Shown: piece after piece, positions 9,129 to 18,722 of the stretch | How positions within the stretch are numbered: the first letter of the stretch is position 1 | How the letters are laid out: every line of letters begins with the position of its first letter | Origin: Prochlorococcus sp. AG-469-F22 | GTDB lineage: Bacteria; Cyanobacteriota; Cyanobacteriia; PCC-6307; Cyanobiaceae | DNA: 33,731 nucleotides | Assembly: GCA_003211655.1 (NCBI GenBank) | Contig: QCSC01000009.1 | Span: 1 to 33,731 of the forward strand | Reading direction: 5' to 3' | Notes under the pieces: generated by a model | The model's database searches: none | What the model was told of the DNA's origin: nothing | What the model saw: the letters and a program-made list of their open reading frames with translations, nothing else | Made by a program: the position numbers and the translations under genes

Positions 9129-10265
9129 ATGGCAATATCAACTGATCTAAATTCCGATTTCTTATCTTTAGATGAAAAGGAAAGATACAAAAAGCATTTA
9201 ACGTTAAAAGAAATAGGATTTAAAGGGCAATTAAAACTAAAAAATAGTTCAGTAATATGTATTGGAGCAGGCGGACTGGGTTCTTCAGTTTTACTTTATC
9301 TCGCCGCTGCAGGAATAGGAAGAATTGGAATAGTTGATAATGATCAAGTTGAAAAGTCGAATCTACAAAGACAAATTATTCATGAAACAAATACAGTTGG
9401 AAATTTAAAAATTAATTCTGCCCAAGAAAGAATTAAAAGATTTAATCCTAATATTGAAGTACTAACATTTAGTGAAAGAATAAACTCCAAAAATGTTATT
9501 GAAATCATTAAAGACTTTGATATTGTTTGCGATTGTTCAGATAACTTTGGTACTCGGTATTTAATAAACGATGCTTGTTTAATACTAGATAAGGCTTTAG
9601 TTTTTGGAAGTGTTCAGGGTTTTGAGGGCCAAATAAGTGTCTTTAATCTCAATAAAAAGAGTCCTAATTTAAGAGACTTATTACCAGAATCCCCTGTAAA
9701 AAATAATATCCCAAGCTGTGAAGAGTTTGGGGTTGTTGGAGTTTCAACTGGTCTTATAGGGATTTTACAAGTAAATGAGGTAATAAAAATTATTCTCAAA
9801 AAAGGAGAGATTCTTGACGGCAAGATTATGATTTTTGACCTACTAAATATGAATATAAAAACTTTAAATTTAAAATCTGACAAGTTAAATAAAAATATTA
9901 AAAACCTTTCTCAATTTGAAGATTTTTACAAAGACAATGAATGCCAAGATAATATTAAAGTCAAGAAAATTAACGCTAAAGAATTTAATACTCTATACAA
10001 AGCAAAATTAAATAAAATACTTCTAATTGATGTTAGAGAAGAAGAAGAGTTTAATAAATGCTCTATAAAAGGTTCTATATCTATACCCATAAATAATCTC
10101 GAACAAAAGTCTCACCTAGAATTTATTAAACAAGAAAGTTTAGTTAAAGAAATTTTCACATTGTGCCAATTAGGAAAACGTTCAGAAAAAGCATCAAAAA
10201 TTTTGATGAAATTTAAAATTCCCTCAACATCTATAGAAGGGGGAATGAAAAAATTAATCGAGTAA
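9129..10265 (+). CDS. moeB: MoeB/ThiF-type adenylyltransferase with C-terminal rhodanese domain
   Basis: 378 aa; CIGAGGLGSSVLLYLAAAGIGRIGIVDND..ESNLQRQ-type motif (EKSNLQRQIIHE), then LLIDVREEEEFNKCSI...CQLGKRSEKA rhodanese. Confidence 0.9.
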   Translation: MAISTDLNSDFLSLDEKERYKKHLTLKEIGFKGQLKLKNSSVICIGAGGLGSSVLLYLAAAGIGRIGIVDNDQVEKSNLQRQIIHETNTVGNLKINSAQERIKRFNPNIEVLTFSERINSKNVIEIIKDFDIVCDCSDNFGTRYLINDACLILDKALVFGSVQGFEGQISVFNLNKKSPNLRDLLPESPVKNNIPSCEEFGVVGVSTGLIGILQVNEVIKIILKKGEILDGKIMIFDLLNMNIKTLNLKSDKLNKNIKNLSQFEDFYKDNECQDNIKVKKINAKEFNTLYKAKLNKILLIDVREEEEFNKCSIKGSISIPINNLEQKSHLEFIKQESLVKEIFTLCQLGKRSEKASKILMKFKIPSTSIEGGMKKLIE

Positions 10266-10291
10266 TAATAGGTTAATTATTTAAAAAAAAT

Positions 10292-11452
10292 TTAATAATC
10301 CACCCCTCTCTTTAAATCAACTCCAACATTTGCGTAATGCTTGTGACAAACCATTTCAGAATATACATCTGCCAGTTCAAAGTATGATGGTTCATTTTTA
10401 CATCTCCCAGTAATAACAACTTCTGTATCAGCAGGTTTTTTTATAAGAGTTTGATATATAGATTCAACTGGTAAAAGTTCTAAATCGACGGTTGGATTTA
10501 ATTCATCTAAAATAATAGTTTTATATAAACCGCTCAAAATAGCCGCTTTTGCAATTTCCCAGGCTCGTTCAGCTTCAACATAATCGATGGGCTGTTGTTG
10601 CCCCCTCCATACTATGGCATCTCTCCCAGAACGTAGGTGGTCAACTAAATGTGGGTAACTCTCTCTCAAAGCTTCTATTGCAGCATCTTCGGTATAACCA
10701 TTTCCACCTTTTAGCCATTGTAATATTAAAACTCTATGACTTTTATCTTGAGATATTCCTTTACCAATAGCTTGCAAAGCTTTACCCAATGCACTTGTGG
10801 ATTTACCTTTGCCTTCGCCAGTATAAACTTCAATACCACCAGAATTATTCATTTTTCTATGAGTTTTATTTAAATCCCCTCTTAGGCGTGATTTCATTTC
10901 TGAATGAAGTTGAGATATGCATATCAATGAAGAGGGTGCTGCTCTTCCTGTAATAATTATTTCCAAATCATCAGGTCGATTTTGAAGTGAATTAACCACT
11001 TCCTGAATATTAAGCATCCCTAAATCTAAAACAGGATTCAATTCATCAAGAACAACCACAGAATAAAGGGAACTAGCAATTGCTCCTTTAGCAATATTCC
11101 AACCTCTCTCAGCCTCAGTAATATCAGATTTTGTAACTTGATCAGCATTAAAAAATTCAGACCTTCCAGTCCTTACATGATCTATTAAGTGAGGGAAGCC
11201 TCTTTGTAATGCTTCTATTGCAGAATCTTCATCATATGACCTCTCAGGGCCTTTTAAGAATCTAAGCAATAAAACTCTAGACTGTTTTTTTTCGCATATC
11301 CCTAAACCTATTGTTCTAAGTACCACTCCTAAGGCAGCCTGACTTTTTCCTTTTCCTTCCCCATCGTAAATATGTAATTGACCTTTGGATCTTTCTTGAC
11401 TGTCACTTGCGGTAACAATACCAATACCTCTATTTCTGCCAGTGTTTGTCAA
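10292..11452 (-). CDS. Tandem-duplicated CobO/BtuR-like P-loop protein
   Basis: 386 aa; two homologous halves, each with Walker A (GEGKGKSQAALG, GEGKGKSTSALG), VVLDELNP/IILDELNP and IITGR/VITGR; C-terminus KHYANVGVDLKRGVDY is CobO-like. Confidence 0.85.
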   Translation of the reverse strand: MTNTGRNRGIGIVTASDSQERSKGQLHIYDGEGKGKSQAALGVVLRTIGLGICEKKQSRVLLLRFLKGPERSYDEDSAIEALQRGFPHLIDHVRTGRSEFFNADQVTKSDITEAERGWNIAKGAIASSLYSVVVLDELNPVLDLGMLNIQEVVNSLQNRPDDLEIIITGRAAPSSLICISQLHSEMKSRLRGDLNKTHRKMNNSGGIEVYTGEGKGKSTSALGKALQAIGKGISQDKSHRVLILQWLKGGNGYTEDAAIEALRESYPHLVDHLRSGRDAIVWRGQQQPIDYVEAERAWEIAKAAILSGLYKTIILDELNPTVDLELLPVESIYQTLIKKPADTEVVITGRCKNEPSYFELADVYSEMVCHKHYANVGVDLKRGVDY

Positions 11453-11559
11453 TTGAGAAAAGTGAGTAAATTTAATTTAGGATATAGTTAATATTATTAG
11501 AAATTTTAATATTAAACTCAACCTATTCATATCTTAATTTAAATTTAAATAACAGTCAT

Positions 11560-12384
11560 ATGTTCTATCAACTTGAAATCCTCTCTGATGAACAAAATGA
11601 AAAACTCAAGGAAATTAGAAATTTTATTAAAAATCTCAATAGCGTTTGTGTAGCTTATTCAGGCGGAGTCGATAGTACATTGGTAGCCTCTTTGGCATTT
11701 GAGCAATTAGGAAGCAAAGCGATTGCAATTACAGGAGTTTCACCCGCATTAGCTAAAACATTACTTGAAGAGGCAAAAACTCAAGCAAGATGGATTGGTA
11801 TACAACATTTAGAAATTGAGACTTCAGAATTAGATCAATCAAGTTATAGTGAAAATCCTAAAAACAGATGTTTTGCTTGCAAAAAAGAGCTTCACAAACA
11901 CACAACATTTTTATCTAAAAAACTTAATTACAAAATTGTCTGTGACGGAGTTAATCTTGACGATCTTAACGATTACAGGCCTGGGATTCAAGCAGCTAAA
12001 GAAGCAGGAGTTTTATCTCCCTTGGCATTATTTAAGTTTACAAAAAAAGATATAAGGGATATATCAAGAGCATTGGGATTCCCTTGGTGGGATAAGCCTG
12101 CTCAACCATGTTTATCATCAAGATTTCCTTATGGAAATCAAATAACAAATGAAAGACTAAACATGGTAGAAAAAGCTGAAGAATATATTAAGAAAGGGAG
12201 AATATCAGAAGTCAGAGTTAGATGTCATGGTTCAACAGCAAGAATTGAAATTCCCAAAAATGAATTACAAATATTTTTTAAAGAATATGATTTTAATGAA
12301 TTAGTTAACTATTTCTCTAATTTAGGATTCAATTGCACAAGCTTGGATCTTGAGGGTTTAATAAGTGGCAAGCTAAATAGATAA
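11560..12384 (+). CDS. larE: LarE-family ATP-dependent sacrificial sulfur transferase
   Basis: 274 aa; AYSGGVDSTLVASLA PP-loop, NRCFACKKELH, QPCLSSRFPYG motifs of LarE. Confidence 0.88.
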   Translation: MFYQLEILSDEQNEKLKEIRNFIKNLNSVCVAYSGGVDSTLVASLAFEQLGSKAIAITGVSPALAKTLLEEAKTQARWIGIQHLEIETSELDQSSYSENPKNRCFACKKELHKHTTFLSKKLNYKIVCDGVNLDDLNDYRPGIQAAKEAGVLSPLALFKFTKKDIRDISRALGFPWWDKPAQPCLSSRFPYGNQITNERLNMVEKAEEYIKKGRISEVRVRCHGSTARIEIPKNELQIFFKEYDFNELVNYFSNLGFNCTSLDLEGLISGKLNR

Positions 12385-12399
12385 GTTTCAAAATTTAAT

Positions 12400-12828
12400 T
12401 TATTTTTTTATTTGAATACAGACTTCTGAAGGTGGATTTCTATCAATTATACGCAAGAGATATTCTTTAGCCATTAAAGATTGGATTAAGTATTTACAAG
12501 ATGTTTCTGGCTTCATATTTTGACCACATGTAAAAATATCAACTGCAGAATAATGGGCTTCAGGCCATGTATGTATCGAAATATGAGATTCAGATAGTAA
12601 AGCAATTGCTGTAACTCCCTGAGGTTCAAATTTATTACTTATTAGATTCAAAACTGTTGCGTTAGCTAATTTTGCAGCATTATTTAACGTACAGCGCAAA
12701 AAAGATTCGTCATTTAATTTTTCGAAATCACATTTATAAAGTTCTAACAAAAAATGCTTACTGTTATTAACTAATTTATTCTCCTCATTTAATGCTTTGA
12801 AAGTTTGATTTTTTTTGGGAACTTCCAT
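12400..12828 (-). CDS. speD: S-adenosylmethionine decarboxylase proenzyme
   Basis: 142 aa; LLSESHISIHTWPEAHYSAVDIFTCG including the ESH processing motif. Confidence 0.92.
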   Translation of the reverse strand: MEVPKKNQTFKALNEENKLVNNSKHFLLELYKCDFEKLNDESFLRCTLNNAAKLANATVLNLISNKFEPQGVTAIALLSESHISIHTWPEAHYSAVDIFTCGQNMKPETSCKYLIQSLMAKEYLLRIIDRNPPSEVCIQIKK

Positions 12829-12880
12829 TAATCAATTGTAATTGAATTATAGATTAATTAAAAATTACTCATTATTTTAA

Positions 12881-13978
12881 TTATAAGTATATCATTTGCG
12901 AAGAGCTTAAGAAAGATTGATTGAATTTATCCAAATGCGTTGCACTTATAAAACATTGACTATCTTTGCCTACCGAATTCAATAATAAATTTTGTCTGGT
13001 AATATCAAGCTCAGCCAAAACGTCATCCAATATAAGAAGAGGAGGTTTATTAATCATATTACGTAATAAATCCAGTTCGGCCATTTTTAAAGCCAAAATA
13101 AAAGTCCTTTGCTGACCAGATGAGCCATACTTTCTTATGGAGATATTATTAATCAAAAACTCTATATCATCACGATGAGGACCAAAATTACATTTACCAG
13201 TCAATGCCTCTATTGACCTCTGTTTTTGTAGTTGTTCCACTATTTTCTTAGTTATGACTTCTTCTTCTTCTTCTTGATTGATATTTTCTAAACCAGAAAG
13301 ATAATTTATGCCAATTTGCTCTTTAGATTTACTTAAATGATTATGCCAATATTCAACATATGGTTTAATTTTTGATAGAGCTCTCCTTCTACGTCTAAAA
13401 ATTCTTGTACTAATTAATGACATTTGAATATCAAAACTTTCAATGACTTCTGAAGATGCATCTTTTTGAAAGCTTTCTGAACGCCAAAAATGACTTCGTT
13501 GTTTTAAAAGTCTATTAAATTTATGAATGAGCTCTACATATACTGGTTCAAGCTGAGATACAACTTTATCAATCCAAGATCTTCTATAACCAGGTTCACT
13601 TTTGACAATATAAATATCATTAGAACAGAAACATACACTCCTAATATAATTTTGTATTTCAGTCTGTTTTTTCAATAAAGAATCATTTACATAAATCTTT
13701 TTAGCTCCCTTCCTAAATAAATTTACCTTCAAATTATCCGTGAAATCAATTTGACCAAAAATAGCTGCCATGTCGCTATCTTTTTCTATTAAATCTTTAT
13801 CACTTAATGCTCTATTAGATTTTAATTGACTAAGAACTTCTACAGATTCAAGTAGATTTGACTTACCAACACCATTACAACCGAGAACAATAGCTCTTTG
13901 CTCACTAAGATCGATCTCAAAACTTTTATGATTTCGAAAATTATTAATTTTTAAGTTATTTAAAAAAATTTTTTTAAT
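12881..13978 (-). CDS. recF: DNA replication/repair protein RecF (start codon unresolved)
   Basis: The supplied ORF starts at an internal Met (13771). The same frame continues upstream with IKKIFLNNLKINNFRNHKSFEIDLSEQRAIVLGCNGVGKSNLLESVEVL, the RecF N-terminus with Walker A. ILDDVLAELD near the C-terminus. The best placed start is ATT at 13978-13976. Confidence 0.85.
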   Translation of the reverse strand: MKKIFLNNLKINNFRNHKSFEIDLSEQRAIVLGCNGVGKSNLLESVEVLSQLKSNRALSDKDLIEKDSDMAAIFGQIDFTDNLKVNLFRKGAKKIYVNDSLLKKQTEIQNYIRSVCFCSNDIYIVKSEPGYRRSWIDKVVSQLEPVYVELIHKFNRLLKQRSHFWRSESFQKDASSEVIESFDIQMSLISTRIFRRRRRALSKIKPYVEYWHNHLSKSKEQIGINYLSGLENINQEEEEEVITKKIVEQLQKQRSIEALTGKCNFGPHRDDIEFLINNISIRKYGSSGQQRTFILALKMAELDLLRNMINKPPLLILDDVLAELDITRQNLLLNSVGKDSQCFISATHLDKFNQSFLSSSQMIYL

Positions 13979-14045
13979 GCATTCCTTAGTTAAATTAGCT
14001 AAATTTAAAATATTTAGAATTTCTTTAAAGAAATTGAAAAATTAA

Positions 14046-14119
14046 GAGCATGTAGCTCAGTTGGATAGAGCATCAGATTCCGGTTCTGAGTGTCGGGGGT
14101 TCGACTCCCTCCATGCTTG
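14046..14119 (+). tRNA. tRNA-Arg (anticodon CCG)
   Basis: 74-nt cloverleaf: acceptor GAGCATG/CATGCTT (G-T at 1-72), D-arm TAGCTCAGTTGGATAGAGC, anticodon arm TCAGATTCCGGTTCTGA, T-arm GGGGGTTCGACTCCCTC. Confidence 0.93.
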
Positions 14120-14130
14120 TAATAAAAGAT

Positions 14131-14577
14131 TTAAAGTTTAAAGCCCATTACTCTAATACCATTTGGATCTAGTATAAATCCACTTTCTTCTAAACTTTTA
14201 AATGAAGATACTGGAGCTTGGACAGAAATACTACATCCTGGCATTTCCCTATTTATTTTTTCAAGAGTCAATTGAAGTAATATTAAGTAAAAAAGATTTT
14301 GATTTTTGCCTTTTTCAGCGCTTAGATTCCATAAGTTAGCGTTAAGTCCTCTATCTGATGTGACCCTTACAAAACCATAGAGCTTATTTTTAGATTCATT
14401 TTGAATCGTGAAGAAAAAATTACTATTCTTAATAGCAAGAGATATTTTTTGCATAGGAAATGAATCACAACCAATACTTATCAAAAGTCTATTTAAATCC
14501 TTAGCAGTTGGAACTTGTGAAGAATTGATAAAATAACCCTCTGGAAGAATTAGTTTTTTTGTTGAAAAATATTGCAA
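14131..14577 (-). CDS. Conserved protein, possible GNAT-like acetyltransferase
   Basis: 148 aa, 3 nt downstream of ppc; layout and 'SFKSLEESGF' C-terminal element resemble small GNAT proteins; weak. Confidence 0.5.
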   Translation of the reverse strand: MQYFSTKKLILPEGYFINSSQVPTAKDLNRLLISIGCDSFPMQKISLAIKNSNFFFTIQNESKNKLYGFVRVTSDRGLNANLWNLSAEKGKNQNLFYLILLQLTLEKINREMPGCSISVQAPVSSFKSLEESGFILDPNGIRVMGFKL

Positions 14578-14580
14578 TGA

Positions 14581-17550
14581 TTATCCTGTGTTTCTCATCC
14601 CTGCCGCAATTCCATTAATTGTTAAAAGTGCTCCTCTTAATAATTCACTACGACTATAAGCTCTTTTGGACTCAATCCCATCCTCCAGAAACTCACTAAT
14701 TGGAGGTTGTCTTGTTTGATCTCGAAGTCTTCTTAAAAGTGAGACTTGTAGAAATCCCAAAGGAATAATAGTTTTATTTCTTAAGTTAACAGATGATCTT
14801 AAGTCTCTATCAGATTCTAGAAGCTTATTTTTACCAGTTATTTTAAGAACTAAGGATTTAGTAAGATTATATTCTTTAGAGATAACATCAAAAATCTCTT
14901 CAAACGGCTTTAAATTTTCTTTACTCCCAAGTGTGTCAACGTAATATTTCGCTACTTCTAAATCAACTTTAGATAATGTCATTTCTACCTTAGATATGAG
15001 CATTCTAAAAAAGGGCCATCTTTGATGAAGTACTCTTAGTAATTCAATTTGCTCGGGATCTGATTTTAATTCCACGGATAAAGCTGTACCCACTCCAAAC
15101 CAGCTTGGCAAAAGAAATCTACTCTGTGTCCATCCAAATACCCAAGGGATTGCTCTTAAACTTGATAAATCCTTTGCGCCTTTTTTTCTTCTTGCGGGTC
15201 TACTTGATATTTGTAATTTACTAATTTCCTCGATTGGAGTGACCTCTTGAAAAAAAGTAAGCAAATTTGGATTCTCATGTACTAGTTTTCTATATTGAAT
15301 TCTAGATGTTTCTGCCAACCTAGTCATTAATTCATTCCATTCTGGGGTAGCATCAAGTCTGTTGTTAACCAAACTATTCTGAATAACTGCTGTTGTGACA
15401 GTTTCCAAATTATATAAAGCCAATTCAGGAAGACTATATTTAGAAGCTAAAACCTCCCCTTGTTCTGTAATTTTTATTCTGCCTTTGAGTGTCCCACTTG
15501 GTTGAGCCAATATCGCTTGATAAGCAGGACCTCCTCCTCTTCCGACAGAACCTCCTCTACCGTGAAAAAGTCTTAAAAGTATATTATTTTTGCTTGAAAG
15601 ATTTTGAAGAGCAATTTGAGCTCTATGAATTTCCCAATTACTAGATAAGAATCCTGAATCTTTATTGCTATCTGAATAACCTAACATTAACTCTTGGAGA
15701 GGTTTAAAACTTTCTCCAACTTTTGGTAATAGTGATTTATAAAAATCTAATTGAAATAATTGCTCCATTACTTCTGGAGCTCTTTGCAGATCTTCAACAG
15801 TTTCAAAAAGAGGGACGACCAACAATGTCGATCTCTGAGAACCTTGATCAATAAGTCCCATCTCTTTTGCCAAAAGAAGGACTTCAAGCAAATCTGATGC
15901 ACTGTGACTCATTGAAATGACATATGAATGACAAATACGACTTCCAAATTCTTCTTGCAATCTTTTGACCATTTTAAACACTGAGAACGTTTCTTCAGTA
16001 CTTTTATTCCAGTTAACTTCAGAGGGAATTAAGGGCCTTTTTGTATTTAATTCCTCAGTAAGCCATTGCATTCTCTCTTTTTCAGACATTTGATCGTATT
16101 GTTTTGGCAACTCAAGGTAATTAGTTAATTCTTGTATTGCGTCACTATGTCTGGTACTCTCCTGACGTATATCCAAACTTGCTAAAGAAAAGCCGAAAAT
16201 ATGTGCCTGAGTTAATAATTTATTTACTGCCTCACAAGTTAAATCTGTACTATTAAGACTATTTTTTATTAATTCTAGATCATAAGTGAATTCATCAACA
16301 GACTTGTAATGTAATTTTTCAACTAGCTCTAAATTTTTGTTATCAGATTCCCTTTCTAAAGATAACTTCCATCCGCCTTTAGCTAGTAAATTATTTCGTT
16401 CATGGGTCAATCTTAATTTTTCTAAAATATAACTCAATTTTAATCTATAAGGCTCTGATCTATATCTTGTTGCCCTTGCTTCATAAATTTCAGGAAACTT
16501 AACCCTATCTGTTTCTAATGATTCCAAAAGAGATGAGCTTACTTGGCTCCATTGCATTGAGACGCTTAGTTGATCTCTAAGATTAGAGGTCGCTTTGATA
16601 TATCTCTCTAACATTAATTGTCTTTGGTAACAGGCAGTCCTCCAAGTAATTTCAGGAGTAACTGATGGATTTCCATCTCTATCAGAGCCTACCCAAGATC
16701 CAAAAGTACAAAAAGATTCAGTTGGCATCTGAACGTCTGGATAATTTTCAGTAAGGGCTGAAGAAATTCTCCCTCTTAACTGAGGCATCGCATCAAAGAG
16801 CACTTGTTGAAAATAATGCAGTGCATAATCAACTTCATCTATTACTGATGGTTTGAATTGATGTAACTCATCTGTTCTCCACCAAAGTCTTATCTCTTCT
16901 TTTAATTGTATTTTGAGAGATTTAATATCTTCTGCTGTTAAAAATTTTTCAACTTGTATTTTTTGCAGCAGATTTGCTACTCTAGTTTGCTTGTGCCTAA
17001 TTGTATGTCTAACTATCTCTGTAGGATGTGCGGTAAAAACTAAGCGGATATCCATTTCTTGTAATAATTCCTCTAGTTTTCCTGGAGGAACATTTAATCT
17101 TCTAAGCCTAGAAAATAATTCTTTAAATGTTACAGGAGCATTTTGCCTTGCTAAAGGAGGAGCAAATGGATCTAGATTATCTTGTGATTTTTGAACATTC
17201 TGATTAGTAAAACTCTGGATATATCTATCTTCCTCCACTCTTTGTTCCAAAATATTAACTAACTGGAAATATAATGAAAAAGCTCTAGCTGCAGAAATTG
17301 ATTCAGCTAAATCCATAGAATTAACAATATCAACTATTTCATTTTTAAAATTTTTTGAACTATATTCTTCAACTTGATTTGAATAACTTAATTCCTTCAG
17401 CTGAATTAAACGATTTGCTTGATTATCTGGACATTCTTCCCTCAATACAGATTCCCACAAATCTTCTATCAATGCACGATTTTTATCCAACGGATCATTG
17501 TTGCTTATAAGATCCACATGATTATTTTTAAACTGTTTCATAGATTCCAT
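14581..17550 (-). CDS. ppc: Phosphoenolpyruvate carboxylase
   Basis: 989 aa; [43 protein letters not shown]-terminal [10 protein letters not shown]. Confidence 0.99.
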   Translation of the reverse strand: MESMKQFKNNHVDLISNNDPLDKNRALIEDLWESVLREECPDNQANRLIQLKELSYSNQVEEYSSKNFKNEIVDIVNSMDLAESISAARAFSLYFQLVNILEQRVEEDRYIQSFTNQNVQKSQDNLDPFAPPLARQNAPVTFKELFSRLRRLNVPPGKLEELLQEMDIRLVFTAHPTEIVRHTIRHKQTRVANLLQKIQVEKFLTAEDIKSLKIQLKEEIRLWWRTDELHQFKPSVIDEVDYALHYFQQVLFDAMPQLRGRISSALTENYPDVQMPTESFCTFGSWVGSDRDGNPSVTPEITWRTACYQRQLMLERYIKATSNLRDQLSVSMQWSQVSSSLLESLETDRVKFPEIYEARATRYRSEPYRLKLSYILEKLRLTHERNNLLAKGGWKLSLERESDNKNLELVEKLHYKSVDEFTYDLELIKNSLNSTDLTCEAVNKLLTQAHIFGFSLASLDIRQESTRHSDAIQELTNYLELPKQYDQMSEKERMQWLTEELNTKRPLIPSEVNWNKSTEETFSVFKMVKRLQEEFGSRICHSYVISMSHSASDLLEVLLLAKEMGLIDQGSQRSTLLVVPLFETVEDLQRAPEVMEQLFQLDFYKSLLPKVGESFKPLQELMLGYSDSNKDSGFLSSNWEIHRAQIALQNLSSKNNILLRLFHGRGGSVGRGGGPAYQAILAQPSGTLKGRIKITEQGEVLASKYSLPELALYNLETVTTAVIQNSLVNNRLDATPEWNELMTRLAETSRIQYRKLVHENPNLLTFFQEVTPIEEISKLQISSRPARRKKGAKDLSSLRAIPWVFGWTQSRFLLPSWFGVGTALSVELKSDPEQIELLRVLHQRWPFFRMLISKVEMTLSKVDLEVAKYYVDTLGSKENLKPFEEIFDVISKEYNLTKSLVLKITGKNKLLESDRDLRSSVNLRNKTIIPLGFLQVSLLRRLRDQTRQPPISEFLEDGIESKRAYSRSELLRGALLTINGIAAGMRNTG

Positions 17551-17603
17551 ATAATTATTATGTCATATGTAAATATATTGGGATCAAATATTTGTTTATA
17601 TTA

Positions 17604-18722
17604 TTAAATTCTTTCTTCTTCACTTTTAATCATATCCTGAACAGTACATTTCATGATATCATCAATGGACAATCCTCCTTTATATTGTTTTATCCATTTC
17701 ATAGATTGATTTCCTTCCTCAAGAACTTTATAAATAGGTTTCAAAAGATGAACCATATTTAACTTTTCTGCACTTAAAGATAAATCATCTAATACATTTT
17801 TTATCCATTCTCTGCAAATCATTTTCTTCCCATCTCTCCAATGAGTCAATTCAGCGTCTAAACTCCTTTGTGCAGCTTTAATTTCGTTTTGATCACATAT
17901 TTTTGTTAATTGATCCATAGAAAACTTACTAGTAATTAAGGGATCTAAAGTCTTCAGATTTTCGAATAAATAAATTACTCTCAGTTCCAGTAAAGCTGTT
18001 ATTGCCAACAATAACTCAATATCAGAGACGTAATCGCAAATTCTTAATTCCAGACGATCTAAAACATGAGGCCTTTGAGGTCCATTTGGGCGAATAGAAG
18101 ACCAAAAATGTCTAATATTATACATATTTCCATTCTTAATATTTTCTCCAATCCATTTTATATAGTTATCATGATTATTAAAAAAAGGAACCTTATTTGG
18201 TGTTTTAGGGAATTGAATCCATCTTTGTGAATGATTATTAGTAAGTTTATAATTTAAAAAAGGAGAGCTTGCACTTATTGATAAATATAAAGAAGCCTCA
18301 CACCTTACAAGTCGAATAGCAGCAAAAAGTTTATCTAAGTTATCAATACCTAAATTTATATGAACACTTGAAGTGGCGATTGATATACCATAATTATCTT
18401 GAATAAATTGATGATAAACATTATTTTTATCAGAACGTTGAAACTGATTATTATGTTTAAAACATAATGTAGATGAAGGAATGATTGTTAAATCTCTTTT
18501 GTTTAACCATTTCCTTAAATTTATTCTAGGTTCTAATAAATTCTTATAACTGACTTTATAGTCTTTTTCTGGATTCGTAATATACTCAACATTTCTGTTA
18601 TCCGGCTCTTTGACAAAATTCGAAAACGTTTTTTCTATATCATCGGAAACTCCAACATGATTATTGTGAGAACCTGTAAAGAGTTCCACTTCAAAGCCTT
18701 TGTATAAATTATCATTATTCAT
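17604..18722 (-). CDS. gshA: Glutamate-cysteine ligase, cyanobacterial type
   Basis: 372 aa; FEVELFTGSHNNHVGVS...SSVHINLGIDNLDKLFAAIRLVRCEASLYLSISASSPFLN matches the cyanobacterial GCL family; directly downstream of trpE. Confidence 0.8.
   Translation of the reverse strand: MNNDNLYKGFEVELFTGSHNNHVGVSDDIEKTFSNFVKEPDNRNVEYITNPEKDYKVSYKNLLEPRINLRKWLNKRDLTIIPSSTLCFKHNNQFQRSDKNNVYHQFIQDNYGISIATSSVHINLGIDNLDKLFAAIRLVRCEASLYLSISASSPFLNYKLTNNHSQRWIQFPKTPNKVPFFNNHDNYIKWIGENIKNGNMYNIRHFWSSIRPNGPQRPHVLDRLELRICDYVSDIELLLAITALLELRVIYLFENLKTLDPLITSKFSMDQLTKICDQNEIKAAQRSLDAELTHWRDGKKMICREWIKNVLDDLSLSAEKLNMVHLLKPIYKVLEEGNQSMKWIKQYKGGLSIDDIMKCTVQDMIKSEEERI

Noticed and set aside
9614-9883. 89-aa antisense ORF inside moeB
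   Set aside because: Antisense to a confident MoeB frame; low-complexity Ile/Phe/Ser sequence.
10549-10770. 73-aa ORF opposite the CobO-like gene
   Set aside because: Antisense to a conserved P-loop gene; no homology signal.
11849-12055. 68-aa out-of-frame ORF inside larE
   Set aside because: Same strand, alternative frame of a confident gene; no domain support.
16913-17194. 93-aa ORF opposite ppc
   Set aside because: Antisense of PEP carboxylase; not credible as coding.
17419-17607. 62-aa ORF over the ppc 5' end
   Set aside because: Mostly antisense to ppc; hydrophobic low-complexity product.
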